Shown piece by piece: positions 48,668 to 57,495 of a DNA stretch of 64,000 nt. Within the stretch, counting starts at the first letter, position 1. Each line of letters begins with the position of its first letter. This DNA is from Myxococcota bacterium (GTDB taxonomy: Bacteria > Myxococcota_A > UBA9042 > DTJE01): NCBI GenBank assembly GCA_017994695.1, contig JAGOKF010000007.1:1-64000 (forward strand), given 5' to 3'. Both the position numbers and the translations under genes were made by a program. Under the pieces are notes generated by a model. That model was not told where the DNA came from and searched no databases. It was given only the letters and a program-made list of their open reading frames with translations.

Positions 48668-51292
48668 CTAGGATGACAGATGGCCGAGCAGGGCGTCAAG
48701 GACCCGGGAGGCTCCCTGCCGGTCCGGCACGCTCCCCTGGGCCAGCAGGGGGTTCCCCCCGCCCCGGCCCTCCAGGGAGGACAGGACCGCCTGGAGCGTC
48801 CGCCCGGCGGGATGCCGGACCGCCAGGTCCTTCGTCACGGCGAGCGTCACCGCGAGGCGGTCCCCTTCCGCACGGGTCAACAGCACCATGCCGGAACCCA
48901 GGCGATCCCGCAGCGTGTCCGCCAGGTCCCGGGCCGCCTTCGGGTCCACCCCGTCGGCCGATGCGACCTGGACCCGGATGCCCCCGGCCTCCCGGATCCC
49001 GCCCGGCCCCGCGGTGCCCGAGGACCCTGCGGCGGCCTTCAGTTTCAGGTCCGAGATCTCCTTCCGGAGGGCCTTCTCTTCCGCCAGGAGGCGCTGCACC
49101 CGTTCCAGGATCCCCGGCCCGTCGGTCTTCAGGACCTCCGAGACCCGGGCCACCCAGTCGGCCCGCTGGCGCAGCCACTCCACCGCCGCCTCCCCGGTCA
49201 GGGCCTCGATCCGGCGGACCCCCGCCGAGATGCCCCCCTCCGAGAGGATCACGAAGACCCCGATCTCCCCGGTCCGCCGGACATGGGTGCCCCCGCAGAG
49301 TTCCCGGGACTCCCCCATCTGGACCATCCGGACCACGTCGCCGTACTTGTCGCCGAAGAAGTGCAGGGCTCCCCGATCGACCGCCTCCTGGAGCGGGATC
49401 ACCTCGGTCGCGACCGGGAGGTCGGCGAAGATGGCCCGCTGGACGTGGTCCTCCACCGCCCGGAGTTCCTCGGGGGTCATCGGGCCGGTGTGACTGAAGT
49501 CGAACCGGAGCCGGTCGGGGGTCACCAGGGACCCGCGCTGTCGAACGTGCCCCCCCAGCACCTCCCGGAGCGCCCGGTGGAGCAGGTGGGTCGCGCTGTG
49601 GTTCCGGCGGGTGCGCCGCCGGGCGGGGTCCGGTGCCAGCAGGACCCGGTCCCCGATGCGCACGGTGCCTTCCTCGACGACCCCCAGGTGCAGGATCACG
49701 TCCTCCTGGGGCCTCCGGGTGTCCTCCACCCGGATGCGGACCCCCTCCCCACGGATCGTTCCCCGGTCCCCGACCTGGCCTCCAGACTCCCCGTAGAAGG
49801 GGGTCTCGGGGACCACGACGATCACCGACTGTCCCTCCCGGGCCTCCTCCGCGGGACGGCCGTCGGCGAAGATCCCCCGGACCGTCGAGGCGACCGCCTG
49901 CCCCGTCGCCTCGTCCCAGTCGTAGCCCTGGAAGTTCCCGGTCCATCCCCGGGCGCGGCACTCCTCCACCACGGAGGCCAGATCCTCGGCGGCCCCCTTC
50001 CAGGAGGCCCGGCCCCTCTGGCGCTGCCGTTCCATCCGGACCGCGAAGCCCTCCTCGTCGATCCCGAGGCCATGCTCCTCGGCCACCAGGGCCGTCAGGT
50101 CCACCGGGAACCCGTGGGTGTCGTAGAGGGTGAAGACCGTCTCCCCGTCGAGGCGCCGTCCGCCGGCCTCCCGGACCCGGGCGATGGCCTCCTCGAGCAT
50201 CTCCATCCCCGAGGCCAGGGTCCGGAGGAAGCGGTCCTCCTCCTGGGCCGCGACCTTCCGGATCACCTCCCGGTGGGCGGCCAGTTCGGGCCAGGCGTTC
50301 CCCATCACCCCCTCGACCGCCAGCACCACCTCGGTAAAGAAGGGCTGCCGCAGGCCCAGCTTGTGCCCGAACCGGAGCGCCCGGCGCATCAGGCGCCGCA
50401 GCACGTACCCCCGGCCCTCGTTCTCGGGGTAGATGCCGTCGGCGATCAGGAACGCGGTGGCCCGGGCATGGTCGGCAATCACCCGCAGCGCCGTGTCCCC
50501 GTCCTCGTCCCGTCCGTAGGCGGTGCCGGCCAGCGCTGCGGCCCGGTCCATCAGGGGCCGGAAGAGGTCCGTCTCGTAGTTGGACCGGACCCCCTGGATC
50601 ACGCTGCAGATGCGCTCGAGTCCCATGCCGGTGTCGATGGACGGGGCGGGCAGCGGCGACAGGCGCCCCTCCCCGTCCCGGTCGAACTGCATGAAGACCA
50701 GGTTCCAGAGTTCCATGAAGCGGTGCCCGGGATCGGCCATCGAGACCCCCGGGAAGGACGGCCCCCGGTCGATGTGGATCTCGCTGCAGGGCCCGCAGGG
50801 CCCGGTGTCTCCCATGGACCAGAAGTTCGAGGGGTCGGCCAGCACCCGGTCCGGGGACACCCCGATGTCCCGGGTCCAGATGTTCCGGGCCTCGTCGTCG
50901 TCGGGGTGCACGGTGACCCACAGGTCCTTCGGATCCAGGCCGTAGACGCCGGTCAGCAGGTCCCAGGCGAACCGGCACGCATCGGCCTTGAAGTAGTCCC
51001 CGAAGGAGAAGTTCCCGAGCATCTCGAAGAAGGTGTGGTGGCGGGGGGTGCGGCCCACCTGCTCCAGGTCGTTGTGCTTGCCGCTGACCCGGAGGCACTT
51101 CTGGGTGGTCGTGGCCCGCCGGTAGCCCGGGTCCCGCCGGCCGGTGAAGACGTCCTTGAACTGGACCATGCCGGCGTTGACGAACAGGAGCGTCGGGTCG
51201 GCCGGTGGGATCAGGCCGTGGCTCGGGACCACCCGGTGGCCCCGGGCCTCGAAGAACCGGAGGAACTCGGATCGAATCTGCTGCGATGTCAC
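48668..51292 (-). CDS. alaS: Alanine--tRNA ligase
   Basis: Length 874 residues, the normal size. The catalytic domain opens with MTSQQIRSEFLRFFEARGH. The editing-domain zinc motif is NHSATHLLHRAL with ELCGGTHV. The C-terminal domain has a coiled-coil (LLAEEKALRKEISDLKLKA) and a DHHA1 end (GRGGGNPLLAQGS). It charges tRNA-Ala and clears Ser and Gly mischarges. GTG start. The pilT stop lies 14 bases upstream. Confidence 0.98.
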   Translation of the reverse strand: MTSQQIRSEFLRFFEARGHRVVPSHGLIPPADPTLLFVNAGMVQFKDVFTGRRDPGYRRATTTQKCLRVSGKHNDLEQVGRTPRHHTFFEMLGNFSFGDYFKADACRFAWDLLTGVYGLDPKDLWVTVHPDDDEARNIWTRDIGVSPDRVLADPSNFWSMGDTGPCGPCSEIHIDRGPSFPGVSMADPGHRFMELWNLVFMQFDRDGEGRLSPLPAPSIDTGMGLERICSVIQGVRSNYETDLFRPLMDRAAALAGTAYGRDEDGDTALRVIADHARATAFLIADGIYPENEGRGYVLRRLMRRALRFGHKLGLRQPFFTEVVLAVEGVMGNAWPELAAHREVIRKVAAQEEDRFLRTLASGMEMLEEAIARVREAGGRRLDGETVFTLYDTHGFPVDLTALVAEEHGLGIDEEGFAVRMERQRQRGRASWKGAAEDLASVVEECRARGWTGNFQGYDWDEATGQAVASTVRGIFADGRPAEEAREGQSVIVVVPETPFYGESGGQVGDRGTIRGEGVRIRVEDTRRPQEDVILHLGVVEEGTVRIGDRVLLAPDPARRRTRRNHSATHLLHRALREVLGGHVRQRGSLVTPDRLRFDFSHTGPMTPEELRAVEDHVQRAIFADLPVATEVIPLQEAVDRGALHFFGDKYGDVVRMVQMGESRELCGGTHVRRTGEIGVFVILSEGGISAGVRRIEALTGEAAVEWLRQRADWVARVSEVLKTDGPGILERVQRLLAEEKALRKEISDLKLKAAAGSSGTAGPGGIREAGGIRVQVASADGVDPKAARDLADTLRDRLGSGMVLLTRAEGDRLAVTLAVTKDLAVRHPAGRTLQAVLSSLEGRGGGNPLLAQGSVPDRQGASRVLDALLGHLSS

Positions 51293-51305
51293 GGCATTCC
51301 CTTTC

Positions 51306-52460
51306 TCAGAAGCGGTAGGGATCGTTTGCGGAACCCGGCACCAGCGCCGACGCGTCCTCCCCGACGGCGATGCCCTGGACCCGCAGGGCGAAATCCGCCG
51401 GGTTGGTGGCGTGGGCGAGGGCCTCCTCGTACCGGATGCGGCCCTCCCGGTAGAGCTGCATCAGGGACTGGTCGAAGGTCTGCATCCCGTACTGGGACTG
51501 CCCCTGGGCGATGGCCTCCGGGATCAAGGCGAGGCCGTCGGGGTCCTGGAGCAGGTCCCGGATCCGGGCGGTGGCCAGCATCAGTTCCACCGCCGGGATC
51601 CGTCCCCGGGCGTCCTGGCGCTGGACCAGGCGCTGGCAGATGACGGCCTTCAGCACCGAGGCGAGCATCCGGCGGACCGTCTCGTGCTCGTGGGGCTCGA
51701 AGAAGCCGATCACCCGCTGGACGGTCTCCTTCGCGTCCAGGGTGTGCATCGTGGACAGCACCAGGTGGCCGGTCTCCGCCGCCCGAAGCGCCGTCTCGAC
51801 CGTCTCCCGGTCCCGGACCTCCCCCACCAGGATGACGTCGGGGTCCTGGCGCAGGGCCGCCCGGAGCCCCTCCGTGAAGGACGAGGTGTCGCTGCCCACC
51901 TCCCGCTGGGTCACGATCCCCCGGCGGTCCTCGATCACGAACTCGATGGGGTCCTCGATGGTGACGATGTGGCAGGGGCGGGTCCGGTTGATCTGGTCCA
52001 GCATCGAGGCCAGCGTGGTGCTCTTGCCGTTGCCGGCCGCTCCGGTGACCAGGATGAATCCCCGCCGCTCGCCGGTCAACTGGGACACGGCGGGCGGCAG
52101 GCCCAGGTCCTGGATCCCGGGGATCCGGGCCGGGACCACCCGGAGGGCCGCCTGGCTGCCCACGCGGCTGCGATAGAGGTGAATGCGGAAGCGCCCGACC
52201 CCCTGGATGCCCCACCCGAGGTCCACCCCTCCCCGTTCCCGGAGCATCAGGCGGTGGTGCTCCTGGAGCAGCGGGTCCACCAGCCGGTGGATGTCCCCCT
52301 CCTCCAGGGGCCCCATGCCCTTGGGAGACACCAGGTCGTTCATCGCGGCCAGGCGGAACACCGGGGGCCGCCCCGGCTTCAGGTGGATGTCCGAGATGCC
52401 CTGGGCGATGGAGAACCGGAGCAGGCTCTCCAGTTCCAGGGAGAGGGAGACTTCAGGCAC
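51306..52460 (-). CDS. pilT: PilT/PilU-type twitching motility ATPase
   Basis: Length 384 residues. The N-terminal PAS-like domain opens with [18 protein letters not shown]. Walker A is GAAGNGKS (140-147), with the Asp box (IEDPIEFV), Walker B ([16 protein letters not shown]) and His box ([10 protein letters not shown]). The C-terminal helix has [11 protein letters not shown]. It disassembles type IV pili from the base. Gliding motility by pilus retraction fits Myxococcota, but no pil genes are in the window, so PilU is possible. GTG start after GGAGGCGGCCG, and its 5' end overlaps recA by eight bases, suggesting one transcript. Confidence 0.9.
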   Translation of the reverse strand: MPEVSLSLELESLLRFSIAQGISDIHLKPGRPPVFRLAAMNDLVSPKGMGPLEEGDIHRLVDPLLQEHHRLMLRERGGVDLGWGIQGVGRFRIHLYRSRVGSQAALRVVPARIPGIQDLGLPPAVSQLTGERRGFILVTGAAGNGKSTTLASMLDQINRTRPCHIVTIEDPIEFVIEDRRGIVTQREVGSDTSSFTEGLRAALRQDPDVILVGEVRDRETVETALRAAETGHLVLSTMHTLDAKETVQRVIGFFEPHEHETVRRMLASVLKAVICQRLVQRQDARGRIPAVELMLATARIRDLLQDPDGLALIPEAIAQGQSQYGMQTFDQSLMQLYREGRIRYEEALAHATNPADFALRVQGIAVGEDASALVPGSANDPYRF

Positions 52461-53517
52461 CGGCCGCCTCCGTGGCAGGCTGTCCCCGGCCCGCCAGGCC
52501 GAAATGGGCCATCACCGCCTGGGAGACCTGCTCCTGGACGTCGGGGTGCTCCTGGAGGAAGGCCATCGCCTGTTCCCGGCCCTGGCCCAGTCGATCCCCG
52601 CGGAAGGAGTACCAGGACCCGCTCTTCTCGAGGACCCCGCAGGCCGCCGCCAGGTCCACCACCTCCCCGAGGCGGTTGACGCCCTCGCCGTAGATCAGGT
52701 CGAACTCCGCCTCCCGGAACGGCGGGGCCAGCTTGTTCTTGACGACCTTCACCCGGACCCGGTTGCCGGTGCCCTGGCCGCCCTCGCCGTCCTTGATCGT
52801 CTGGCCCCGGCGGACCTCCAGGCGCACGCTGGCATAGAACTTCAAGGCGTTGCCGCCGGTGGTCGTTTCGGGGTTGCCGTACATCACGCCGATCTTCATG
52901 CGGATCTGGTTGATGAAGATCATGCAGGTGCTGGACTTCGACAGCACTCCGGCCAGTTTCCGCAGGGCCTGGCTCATCAGCCGGGCCTGGAGGCCCACGT
53001 GGGAATCGCCCATCTCGCCTTCCAGTTCCGCCTTGGGGACCAGCGCCGCCACCGAGTCCACCACCACGACGTCCACGGCGTTGGTCCGGACCAGGGTCTC
53101 GGCGATTTCCAGGGCCTGCTCCCCGGTGTCTGGCTGGGCCAGCAGGAGGTCGTCCACCTTGACGCCCAGGCGCCGGGCATACTGGACGTCCAGGGCGTGC
53201 TCGGCGTCGATGAAGACGGCCAGCCCGCCCTTCTTCTGGGCCTCGGCGATGGCCAGCAGCGCCAGGGTGGTCTTGCCCGAGGACTCCTGGCCGTAGATTT
53301 CCACCACCCGGCCCTTCGGGTAGCCCCCGGTGCCCAGGGCCAGGTCCAGGCCCAGGGATCCCGTGGGAATCACCGGGACGGCGCCCACGGCCACCTCGCC
53401 TTCCTTGAGGCGCATGATGCTGCCCTTCCCGAACTGCCGCTCGATGGTCTGCACCGCGACGGCGATGTTGCGCTCCCGGTCGTCGGCGACCGGCTGGGTC
53501 CTCTGGTCCTTCGGCAT
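52453..53517 (-). CDS. recA: Recombinase RecA
   Basis: Length 354 residues. Walker A is GQESSGKT (76-83). The loop-forming [17 protein letters not shown] and the VVVDSVAAL strand are intact. It makes presynaptic filaments on single-stranded DNA and promotes LexA cleavage. It has its own promoter 25 bases upstream of the ATG. No LexA-type palindrome is evident there. It starts after AAGGAGACGAAG and is followed by pilT with an overlap. Confidence 0.98.
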   Translation of the reverse strand: MPKDQRTQPVADDRERNIAVAVQTIERQFGKGSIMRLKEGEVAVGAVPVIPTGSLGLDLALGTGGYPKGRVVEIYGQESSGKTTLALLAIAEAQKKGGLAVFIDAEHALDVQYARRLGVKVDDLLLAQPDTGEQALEIAETLVRTNAVDVVVVDSVAALVPKAELEGEMGDSHVGLQARLMSQALRKLAGVLSKSSTCMIFINQIRMKIGVMYGNPETTTGGNALKFYASVRLEVRRGQTIKDGEGGQGTGNRVRVKVVKNKLAPPFREAEFDLIYGEGVNRLGEVVDLAAACGVLEKSGSWYSFRGDRLGQGREQAMAFLQEHPDVQEQVSQAVMAHFGLAGRGQPATEAAGA

Positions 53518-53541
53518 CTTCGTCTCCTTCCAGACGGGCCG

Positions 53542-53570
53542 ACTCTAGCAAAGGGGAGGGACACCCGCAA
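53542..53570 (-). promoter_or_regulatory. recA promoter
   Basis: On the minus strand, TTGCGG (53565-53570) and TAGAGT (53542-53547) are 17 bases apart. The -10 is preceded by TGC, the extended form. It lies in the 156-base gap between the ThpR-like gene and recA. Confidence 0.6.
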
Positions 53571-53673
53571 CGATCCTCCCCGGGGTCCGGCGCGGTGGAC
53601 AGGGTCCGGGGCGCGGCCGCGACGAGGCGCAGGGCATCCTCGATCGTCCCGGGGCGAAGGAGGGTCGCCCGGG

Positions 53674-54342
53674 TCACTCGGCCGGGGGTTCCTCGACGGG
53701 GGGTTCAGGGACCGAGGGACGGGACGGCCGTTCCTCCCGGGACCGGCGGGAGGAACCCTCCCGGCGGAGTTCGGCGGTCCGGACGCGGCGGGAGGGGGCC
53801 GGCGGCAGGTCTCCCGACAGGATCCCCAGCGTGTGCACGGTGAATCCCCGGGGCGGCCCCGACTCCTCGTTTTCGGCCAGGGATTCCCCAGACGCCTCGC
53901 CGGCCTCCCGGGCCCAGGCCACCAGCACCGCCGGCCGCTCGACGATCTCCCCCTCGAAGCCCTGGCGGACCAGGCCGGCCCCCAGGGCCTCCTGGAACGG
54001 GCGGACCGTCTCCCCGGGTCCGGCCGGCGCCGTCAGCAGCCGTCCGTCCTCCGACCGGGACCAGGATCCCAGGGACAGGGACAGGACGGACAGGTCCTGC
54101 ACCGCTTTCCGGACCGCATCGGCCACCCGGTCGGGCGGCGTTCCCTCGGGCATCACCCACAGGGGAATCCACCAGTCCGCCGGATCCACCCAGCACCAGC
54201 GGGCGGCTGCGGGCCCCAGGGTCCCGACCAGGCGCCGGACCGCCGCGAGCATCCGCTGGGCCGCCCCCGGCGGCAATTCCAGGCCCACCCAGCACCGGGG
54301 CCCCGGGCGCTCCGGCAATACCCCCCGCGACGAGTCCGCCAT
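53674..54342 (-). CDS. ThpR-like protein with both HxTx motifs lost
   Basis: Length 222 residues. Residues 16-145 follow the 2'-5' RNA ligase/cyclic phosphodiesterase (ThpR, 2H superfamily) framework. RCWVGLELPPGAA matches the opening strand. The two HxTx sites, normally NLHLTL and RPHLTL, read DWWIPL (Trp58, Pro60) and RPAVLV (Ala138, Leu140). All four catalytic residues are gone. The tail (about 150-222) is Glu/Pro/Arg-rich. In many Deltaproteobacteria thpR sits between cinA and recA, and this gene has that position, so it is a decayed or repurposed ThpR. The start comes directly after the cinA stop (TGA-ATG). Confidence 0.78.
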   Translation of the reverse strand: MADSSRGVLPERPGPRCWVGLELPPGAAQRMLAAVRRLVGTLGPAAARWCWVDPADWWIPLWVMPEGTPPDRVADAVRKAVQDLSVLSLSLGSWSRSEDGRLLTAPAGPGETVRPFQEALGAGLVRQGFEGEIVERPAVLVAWAREAGEASGESLAENEESGPPRGFTVHTLGILSGDLPPAPSRRVRTAELRREGSSRRSREERPSRPSVPEPPVEEPPAE

Positions 54343-55050
54343 TCAACCCCCTCGGCGGGCCGATCCGGCCCCCTGGACCAGGCAGCGCCGCCGCAGGCCC
54401 TCCAGGGCCTCGTAGGCCGCGACCCGGCGAATCCGTTCCCGGTCCCCCGGCAGGGCGAGCCGCCGGGACTCCCGGGTCTCTCCCGGTCCCTCCCAGGCGA
54501 CCCAGACCGTGCCCACCGGCTTTTCCGGCGTCCCGCCGCCGGGACCGGCGACGCCGGACACCGCCACGGCGAGATCCGACCCCATCCGTCGCCGGGCCCC
54601 CGAGGCCATCGCCTCGACCACGGGTCCCGACACCGCTCCGTGGGCCTCCAGCAGATCCCCCGGCACCTGCAGCAGCCCCGCCTTCACCGCGTTCGAGTAG
54701 GCCACCACCCCCCCGAGGAAGGTCCCGCTGCTCCCGGGCACCGCGGTCACCATCGAGGCGATCAGGCCTCCGGTGCAGGACTCGGCCGTGGCCAGGGTCC
54801 ACCCGGCCGCCAGCAGTCCCCGGACCACCGCCTCCTGGAAGGTCAGTTCATCCAGGCCGTAGACCGCATCCGCGAACCGGTCCAGCACGGCCTCCAGGGC
54901 CTCCCGGTCGGGGCACTTCACGTGGACCTCCGGGAAGGCCTCCCAGGCGATGGCCGGGTTCTCCGGGCGGGAGATCTCCCTGCAGAAGGCCGCGACTTCC
55001 TGGATCGAGACCCCGTACAACCGGGCCTTGCGGGCGGCCACCGGACTCAT
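54343..55050 (-). CDS. N-truncated CinA: KH-like segment plus PncC nicotinamide-nucleotide amidase domain
   Basis: Length 235 residues. The C-terminal 160 residues are the CinA/PncC amidase domain with AESCTGG (89-95), GGVVAYSNAVK and GVAGPGGGTPEKPVGTVW, all intact. PncC turns nicotinamide mononucleotide into nicotinic acid mononucleotide. The first 75 residues resemble the middle domain of full CinA (EVHVKCPDREALE). The large COG1058 (MoCF-type) domain is absent, and the upstream gene does not encode it. It overlaps the upstream gene through ATGA at 55047-55050. Confidence 0.85.
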   Translation of the reverse strand: MSPVAARKARLYGVSIQEVAAFCREISRPENPAIAWEAFPEVHVKCPDREALEAVLDRFADAVYGLDELTFQEAVVRGLLAAGWTLATAESCTGGLIASMVTAVPGSSGTFLGGVVAYSNAVKAGLLQVPGDLLEAHGAVSGPVVEAMASGARRRMGSDLAVAVSGVAGPGGGTPEKPVGTVWVAWEGPGETRESRRLALPGDRERIRRVAAYEALEGLRRRCLVQGAGSARRGG

Positions 55051-55517
55051 TTCGGGTCCTTCGACTCCTCCCCGTCCCGCTCCAGGGAGAAGCGCCTCCG
55101 GACCTCCGGGGGCAGTTCCCGGGTCTTCTTGTAGCGGGGCTCCAGGTCCTTCGGGGCAAGGATCTCCGGGCCGATCTCGTCCTTCGGAACCTCCAGTTCC
55201 CCGGCCATGAACCACTTCGTTTCCGAAAATGCGCCCCGGGGCTTCCCCTTCCGGGAAGCCGATCCCTCGGCGGCCTCCCCGGCCGGCGGAACGGCCTGGG
55301 TCGGCTTCTCCGGGGCCGCCGCCCGCACCGCCCGGGTCCCCCGGGTGCCCTTTCGGGGCGGGGTCGGGGAGGCGGCAGCGGGAGGAAGTGCATCGGGCCC
55401 GTCCGGCGGCTCCGACGGCGGGGCCGCCTCGGCCTGGGGCACCAGCCCCGCTCCATCCATCGGGCAGAACCGTCCCGAATCGGGCCAGGTTCGGCCGCAC
55501 CGCGGGCAGACCTTCAT
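55047..55517 (-). CDS. Zinc-ribbon hypothetical protein
   Basis: Length 156 residues from MKVCPRCG. The first 25 residues are a zinc ribbon (CPRCGRTWPDSGRFCPMDG). A Pro/Ala-rich region of about 70 residues follows. The C-terminus is charged (ETKWFMAGELEVPKDEIG, then PEVRRRFSLERDGEE) and may be a conserved short motif. No known function. It heads the transcript with cinA, the ThpR-like gene and possibly recA. Starts after GGAGGAGAAGGCC. Confidence 0.75.
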   Translation of the reverse strand: MKVCPRCGRTWPDSGRFCPMDGAGLVPQAEAAPPSEPPDGPDALPPAAASPTPPRKGTRGTRAVRAAAPEKPTQAVPPAGEAAEGSASRKGKPRGAFSETKWFMAGELEVPKDEIGPEILAPKDLEPRYKKTRELPPEVRRRFSLERDGEESKDPK

Positions 55518-55545
55518 GGCCTTCTCCTCCACGCTCGCCGCCCCG

Positions 55546-55574
55546 AGCCTACCACAACGCCGGGGGACAGTCAC
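55546..55574 (-). promoter_or_regulatory. Promoter of the zinc-ribbon/cinA unit
   Basis: On the minus strand, GTGACT (55569-55574) and TAGGCT (55546-55551) are 17 bases apart, with TGG before the -10. It lies about 29 bases upstream of the start codon. Confidence 0.45.
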
Positions 55575-55695
55575 CTTTTTCCCGCACCGAACACCACGTA
55601 TCGCTTGACGATTCCCGCCACTGTCCCGGCCCGCGGCGGCAGGACGCGGCCCGGGGCGTGGCGGGATGCGACCGCTTCGCGACCCCCACGCCGCT

Positions 55696-57495
55696 TCACG
55701 GGCAGGGGGCGTACCCGGACAGGATCCGGGGACCCGGGGTCTCGGTCACGGTGGGCATCTCGGTGGCCGACCCGCAGGTCAGCACCGCCGCGTCCCAGAG
55801 GTCCTTCTCCCGGAGGCGCACCGTGCGCGTCCAGGCCCGCTGGCCGTAGAAATGGACCGCCAGCGTCACGTCCACCGCCCCCGCCCCCGCGGCGGCGAAG
55901 TAGTGCACCCCGAACCGGAAGCGCCGCCCCTGGGGACACGACGGCAGTTCCATCCGCACCGCCTCGGGGAGCCGGCCGTCCGACGACTGGGACACCATCC
56001 GCACCGACTGGCCTCCCCAGGTCGCCGGGTCCGGCTCCGGGTTGTTGTACGGATTGCAGTCGTACCACCGGGAATACCACGCGCAGTCCGTGTCGCCGGC
56101 CGCCGGGTAGAGGAAGTGCAGGTCCACGTCCGGTCCCCGCCCCGGAACGGGTCCACCGCCGTCGACCCGCTTCCAGGTCGCCGACACCGTGGCCACCTGG
56201 TCCCGCGTCACCTCCACCTCCCACCGGGCCTCCCCGCAGGAGGGGTTCCCCTGGTCGTCCCCGACCTGGAGCCCGAGCCGGTAGGTCCCCACCGCCCCGG
56301 CGAACAGCGCCACCTCCGGCACCCCGTCCCCCGGCACCAGCACGCCCCCGTTGCCCTCGGGCTGGTCCACCGTCCAGGACCACGCGTTCACCCTCCCGAA
56401 GGGCGATCGGGAGTCCGCCCCGGTGGCCTGGATCACGCTGCCGACGGGAACCGCCGGGTCGCTCAGGGGACGGATCACCGGCTGGGCGCAGAAGGCCGCG
56501 TAGGCCGTCCCGGCCAGCGGCAGCATCGTCACCCCGAAGAACTGGTTGCCCAGCACCGACAGCCGGCTGTCCAGCATCGCTCCCTCGGCGGGAGGATCCC
56601 GGGGATCGAACGTGAGGTCCAGAATCCCCGCCTCCCCGGGAGCCAGCACCACCGGATCCTGGGCCGTCGGGGCCGTCCCCGAACCGAACCGGGCGAAGGA
56701 GACCGCCACCCCCGCCACCTCGGCCTCGGGACCCAGGGCCACCCCGGAGATCCGCAGGTCCATCTGCCCGCAGGACTCCACCCGCACCTCGGCCCGTCCC
56801 GGCTGGGCCGGCGTCACCGCCCCGAAATCCACCGACTCCGGGCGCAGGCGGATGCACGGCCTCGACAGATTCCCCCGCAGGAATGCCATCGCCGGCTCGG
56901 CCCGGTCCGGGTCGCTGGTGAAGACCCGCACCTCCCCGTCCGCGTCCCCTTCCACCGTCGGACGGAACAGGATCGGCACGCTCCAGGTCTCGCCCGGGGC
57001 CAGCACCCGGGGCGGGGACGGGTCGTAGTCCCGCGCCCCCGAGGGGCCGGGACGGGAGGCCACCCCGATGTCGGGTGCGAAGTCCCCCGATCCGGAAAAG
57101 CGTAAACGGCTCACCTCCAGCGCTCCGGGCCCCAGGTTCTTCACCAGGATCGGGCGGCGGGCCTCGCCTCCCGCCGGGACGTAGGAGAATTCGATGGTGA
57201 ACGGGGCCACCTCGACCTTGCCCGTCAGGGGCATTCCCGGGTCCTGGGGCAGGTCGATCCCCGGATCGGGCCTTCCCGGGTCCGGTGGCGCCAGGTCGTC
57301 GAACAGGTCCTGCCCCGGATCGGTCCACGGGTCGACTCCCGGGTCCTGTCCGGGGTCCGGCCCGGGTCCCCGGTCCTCCACCCCCGTGTCGTCCACGGCA
57401 GGCACGTCCCGTCCGGCATCGGCACCGGGACTCCCGAGTTGCGTGCAGGCACAAAGGCCCGCCAGCCACAGGATCCTCCCCGCGGACCTCTTCAT
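55696..57495 (-). CDS. Large lipoprotein with abnormal-spindle-like beta domains
   Basis: Length 599 residues. The signal ends in the lipobox GLCAC, followed by a Asp/Pro/Gly linker of about 75 residues. Two ASH/DUF1573-like immunoglobulin domains come next (about 90-200 and 210-320; IEFSYVPAGGEARRPILVKNLG, VDFGAVTPAQPGRAEVRV). A PKD-like domain follows (about 330-420; SVIQATGADSRSPFGRVNAWSWTVDQ). The last domain is aromatic-rich with four to five Cys. It is a surface protein of unknown task. Its ATG lies in an ATGA overlap with the end of hemD, so it is made in step with the heme genes. Confidence 0.8.
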   Translation of the reverse strand: MKRSAGRILWLAGLCACTQLGSPGADAGRDVPAVDDTGVEDRGPGPDPGQDPGVDPWTDPGQDLFDDLAPPDPGRPDPGIDLPQDPGMPLTGKVEVAPFTIEFSYVPAGGEARRPILVKNLGPGALEVSRLRFSGSGDFAPDIGVASRPGPSGARDYDPSPPRVLAPGETWSVPILFRPTVEGDADGEVRVFTSDPDRAEPAMAFLRGNLSRPCIRLRPESVDFGAVTPAQPGRAEVRVESCGQMDLRISGVALGPEAEVAGVAVSFARFGSGTAPTAQDPVVLAPGEAGILDLTFDPRDPPAEGAMLDSRLSVLGNQFFGVTMLPLAGTAYAAFCAQPVIRPLSDPAVPVGSVIQATGADSRSPFGRVNAWSWTVDQPEGNGGVLVPGDGVPEVALFAGAVGTYRLGLQVGDDQGNPSCGEARWEVEVTRDQVATVSATWKRVDGGGPVPGRGPDVDLHFLYPAAGDTDCAWYSRWYDCNPYNNPEPDPATWGGQSVRMVSQSSDGRLPEAVRMELPSCPQGRRFRFGVHYFAAAGAGAVDVTLAVHFYGQRAWTRTVRLREKDLWDAAVLTCGSATEMPTVTETPGPRILSGYAPCP

